Positions 62,308-64,000 of a stretch of DNA of 64,000 nt are shown piece by piece. The stretch spans positions 124,001-188,000 of the forward strand of contig NZ_LWBP01000188.1 in assembly GCF_002078015.1 (NCBI RefSeq), given 5' to 3'. Under the pieces are notes generated by a model. The model was not told the origin of the DNA, ran no database searches, and worked only from the letters and a program-made list of their open reading frames with translations. Made by a program: the position numbers and the translations under genes. Source of the DNA: Niastella populi. Its GTDB lineage: Bacteria; Bacteroidota; Bacteroidia; Chitinophagales; Chitinophagaceae. Numbering within the stretch: the stretch's first letter is position 1; every line of letters begins with the position of its first letter.

Positions 62308-62665
62308 AACCTGAGATTTTTAATGTTACTATACTTCTATTCTCTGTTTAAATGTTCATTTTACAACGACTAATAAAAGAAGCAGCCTTCTTAATTATTG
62401 TAAAGATTATACCTGCAGGAATTATGAAGCGGATTTGAAGAATATTGTAGAACTAAGTCTACACGCTGTAATTTTTTTTACCTGAACGGGGGAGCGTTAT
62501 CTGTTAATTATGATAATATATTATTCGTGCAGAACAGGCGGTATGATTTTTACAAAATATAGATGAAATGCCGGTTTCGGGGTGTTTAAACGAATAGTAC
62601 ACCAGTTTGGGACCAGAAAAAGAATTTGATTGGTAACTGTATTTATTCACTTAAAAACTATTGCT
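62308..62665. other. Divergent intergenic region
   Basis: 358 nt between the small minus-strand protein and the DUF1328 gene. It carries copy 3 of the GTAGA-N6-TCTAC dyad at 62447. No reading frame of protein character was found. Confidence 0.5.
62447..62464. promoter_or_regulatory. GTAGA-N6-TCTAC dyad, copy 3
   Basis: GTAGA (62447-62451), spacer ACTAAG, TCTAC (62458-62462) then AC. Arms, spacing and trailing AC match copies 1 and 2. It lies 202 nt upstream of DUF1328 and 140 nt upstream of the divergent small protein. Confidence 0.5.
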
Positions 62666-62833
62666 ATGCTACGTTGGACAGTAATATTTCTGGTAGTGGC
62701 TATTATAGCAGCTATTTTCGGTTTTGGCGGAATTGCTGCAGGTGCTGCTTCCATTGCGAAAATCCTGTTTTTCATTTTTATTATATTGTTCATAATTTCA
62801 TTGGTGGCAGGAGGTTTTCGCAGGGTAGACTAA
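62666..62833 (+). CDS. DUF1328 small membrane protein (YtjA type)
   Basis: 55 residues from the ATG at 62666; the longer frame from 62630 adds 12 residues outside the family. [49 protein letters not shown] is the complete DUF1328 pattern: two hydrophobic helices around [17 protein letters not shown]. Function is unknown; such genes are commonly stress-induced. Confidence 0.95.
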   Translation: MLRWTVIFLVVAIIAAIFGFGGIAAGAASIAKILFFIFIILFIISLVAGGFRRVD

Positions 62834-62993
62834 TAGCTGAAAGCATTTCAGTTGTTAGCAACCCTACAAAGACGCTCAAAGTCCGGGAGGAGAATTTGCT
62901 AAAATCTTCTTTCCGGACTTTTTTGATTTTGTATCCCGGGGTCTTAAGGAAATTTTAAGGAAACGAGTAGATAACAAATCTTACTTTTACTTT

Positions 62994-63431
62994 ATGAGTA
63001 AGCAGCCAATACTTATTGCTGAAGATGACGCCGACGACCGGTACCTGCTTCAAACTGCATTTTCGGAGACAGGATATGCCGAACAGATCGATTTTGTTGA
63101 GAACGGGATTGAGTTGTTTAATTACCTTGAAAAAATATACACGGGCAGTAATATGGAAATGAAGGCCCTGCCTGGTTTTATCCTGCTCGATCTGAATATG
63201 CCGAAGAAAGACGGCCGTGAAGTATTGAAAGAATTAAAACAACACCCGGTGTTCAGGAAGATCCCGGTTATTGTTTTTACCACTACGAAAAATGAAATAG
63301 AAATAAAACGCTGTTATGAGTTGGGTGCAAACAGCTATGTTGTTAAGCCTATCAGCTTCGATGCGTTGTTGAAAGTCGTGGAAAACATCCGCAGTTTCTG
63401 GTTTCAAACGGCATCCATTCCTGTCTCCTGA
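62994..63431 (+). CDS. Single-domain response regulator (Rcp1 type)
   Basis: 145 residues, receiver only. Acidic pocket AEDDADDRYLL (about 8-18), phosphoacceptor Asp in FILLDLNMPKKDG (about 65-77), Thr in VFTTTKN, Lys in VVKPISFD. The long insert VENGIELFNYLEKIYTGSNMEMKALPG before the Asp strand is the Rcp1 hallmark. No output domain, so it acts by protein contact or as a phosphate carrier. The CHASE3 kinase at 60654 is a likely partner. Confidence 0.93.
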   Translation: MSKQPILIAEDDADDRYLLQTAFSETGYAEQIDFVENGIELFNYLEKIYTGSNMEMKALPGFILLDLNMPKKDGREVLKELKQHPVFRKIPVIVFTTTKNEIEIKRCYELGANSYVVKPISFDALLKVVENIRSFWFQTASIPVS

Positions 63432-63817
63432 TGCATTGTTTCCTCCTGCATCTTCCCGTTTTTACTGAAGAACTTCTTTATTTTTTTTATCAGGTTTTCG
63501 GGGTTATCTACAAAATGTGACGCATAATTCTTTATAAGGAAAGGAATGCCCCATCGGGTAATCCAACCGGTTTTGGAGAGCAGCACTTTCTTCACAAGCC
63601 CGTCGGCCAGCAGGTTTACAACAATCAATGCCGCTGTGGAACTGGCCTTACGTGTAAATAGTTTTTTAATAGTTGCCCCAACCATTGCGACGGGTTTCAT
63701 TTCTTCTTTTAAAGATTGCCAGTCGTTCCTGATCTGCAGTTCCTGCTCTTTTAGCAAGGCATTAAGCCTGGCTTTTTCTTCCAGCAGTCCTTTGTAGCTG
63801 TTAATCTCTTTTATCAT
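63404..63817 (-). CDS. Hypothetical protein linked to holin-like gene
   Basis: 137 residues. An N-terminal coiled coil (EINSYKGLLEEKARLNALLKEQELQIRNDWQSLKEEM) is followed by VAMVGATIKKLFT, a hydrophobic segment (STAALIVVNLLADGLVKKVLL) and a basic C-terminus (NLIKKIKKFF). It overlaps the upstream partial membrane gene by 17 nt and the convergent response-regulator gene by 28 nt. Such a gene commonly follows a phage-holin-family gene in Bacteroidota; the function is unknown. Confidence 0.75.
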   Translation of the reverse strand: MIKEINSYKGLLEEKARLNALLKEQELQIRNDWQSLKEEMKPVAMVGATIKKLFTRKASSTAALIVVNLLADGLVKKVLLSKTGWITRWGIPFLIKNYASHFVDNPENLIKKIKKFFSKNGKMQEETMHQETGMDAV

Positions 63818-64000
63818 AAATTTTTCTAACTATAAAGTTCCTTATGAATGGAAATACAATTTGCCTCCGCAGCATGTAAAAGAAAAGCACCAGAAAAAGG
63901 TAAAAACCCGCTACTATAAAATAGCCCGTTGCTGCATTGTTCAACAATTTACCTAAATAAAGCGACAATCCTATGCCTGCTAACAGTAAGATGCAAAGTA
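63801..64000 (-). CDS. Phage-holin-family-like membrane protein, partial
   Basis: The frame runs from the right window edge to the TAA at 63801-63803; about 66 C-terminal residues are visible and the start lies outside. Two hydrophobic helices (CILLLAGIGLSLYLGKLL and GYFIVAGFYLFLVLFFYML) are separated by NNAAT and end in a basic tail (RRQIVFPFIRNFIVRKIYDKRD). This is the C-terminal half of the four-helix holin-family/competence-like membrane proteins. The 17-nt overlap with the next gene supports co-transcription. Confidence 0.65.
   Translation of the reverse strand, partial: LCILLLAGIGLSLYLGKLLNNAATGYFIVAGFYLFLVLFFYMLRRQIVFPFIRNFIVRKIYDKRD

Overview
The window looks like a chromosomal segment of a Bacteroidota bacterium, most likely family Chitinophagaceae (Niastella/Chitinophaga-like). 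The reasons are two proteins with C-terminal type IX secretion sorting domains, a TamB gene followed by a lipoprotein-type TamA (TamL), a DUF2723 glycosyltransferase, Rcp1-type response regulators with CHASE3/PAS kinases, a promoter of the Bacteroidota form (TTTG-N20-TAnnTTTG), and many AT-rich intergenic micro-repeats. No rRNA, tRNA, IS element, prophage or CRISPR array was seen.

Layout. 1-2.2 kb (minus): a lipoprotein cut by the window edge and a methyltransferase with a divergent NMN-adenylyltransferase-like N-terminus. 2.3-9.7 kb (plus): an NAD/ADP-ribose island. It holds an NrtR-type Nudix regulator, then a seven-gene array: NadM-Nudix, NadV, PARG-like TIGR02452 protein, NADAR protein, two tandem ADP-ribosylglycohydrolases and KptA/Tpt1. 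The array starts behind a promoter covered by two identical-arm palindromes, probably NrtR operators. 9.8-11.7 kb: a luciferase-like oxidoreductase and an NAD(P)-binding epimerase-like protein. 11.8-18.2 kb (minus): a T9SS LamG protein, a two-subunit molybdenum hydroxylase, a small membrane protein, a deleted phytanoyl-CoA dioxygenase pseudogene and a cyclophilin lipoprotein. 18.9-22.0 kb: a DUF2723 gene broken by a frameshift in a six-base homopolymer and flanked by two copies of a 33-nt palindrome.

23-28.1 kb (minus): an ABC system whose solute-binding protein is fused to an OmpA peptidoglycan-binding domain, with two coiled-coil proteins of unknown function. 29-34 kb: a GH5 hydrolase and a large FG-GAP T9SS protein. 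34-43 kb: an AraC regulator and a group of stress-type genes (PNPOx-like, DUF892, iron-permease-like, topoisomerase IB, histone-like DUF6496, PA2169-type, lmo0937-type, YihY) around a 1.3-kb gene desert with a ten-copy 11-bp tandem repeat. 43-50.6 kb: tamB-tamL; then a convergent AsmA-like protein. 53.8-60.5 kb (minus): sigma-54, its enhancer-binding protein and two sensor kinases. 60.6-64 kb: a CHASE3 kinase, DUF1328, an Rcp1-type regulator and a holin-like pair.

The best candidates for a little-described system are the NrtR-controlled NAD salvage plus ADP-ribose-eraser array with its divergent NMNAT-like/methyltransferase fusion, and the SBP-OmpA ABC/coiled-coil operon. A dyad GTAGA-N6-TCTAC-AC recurs upstream of three genes (DUF892, tamB, DUF1328) and may mark a shared regulon.
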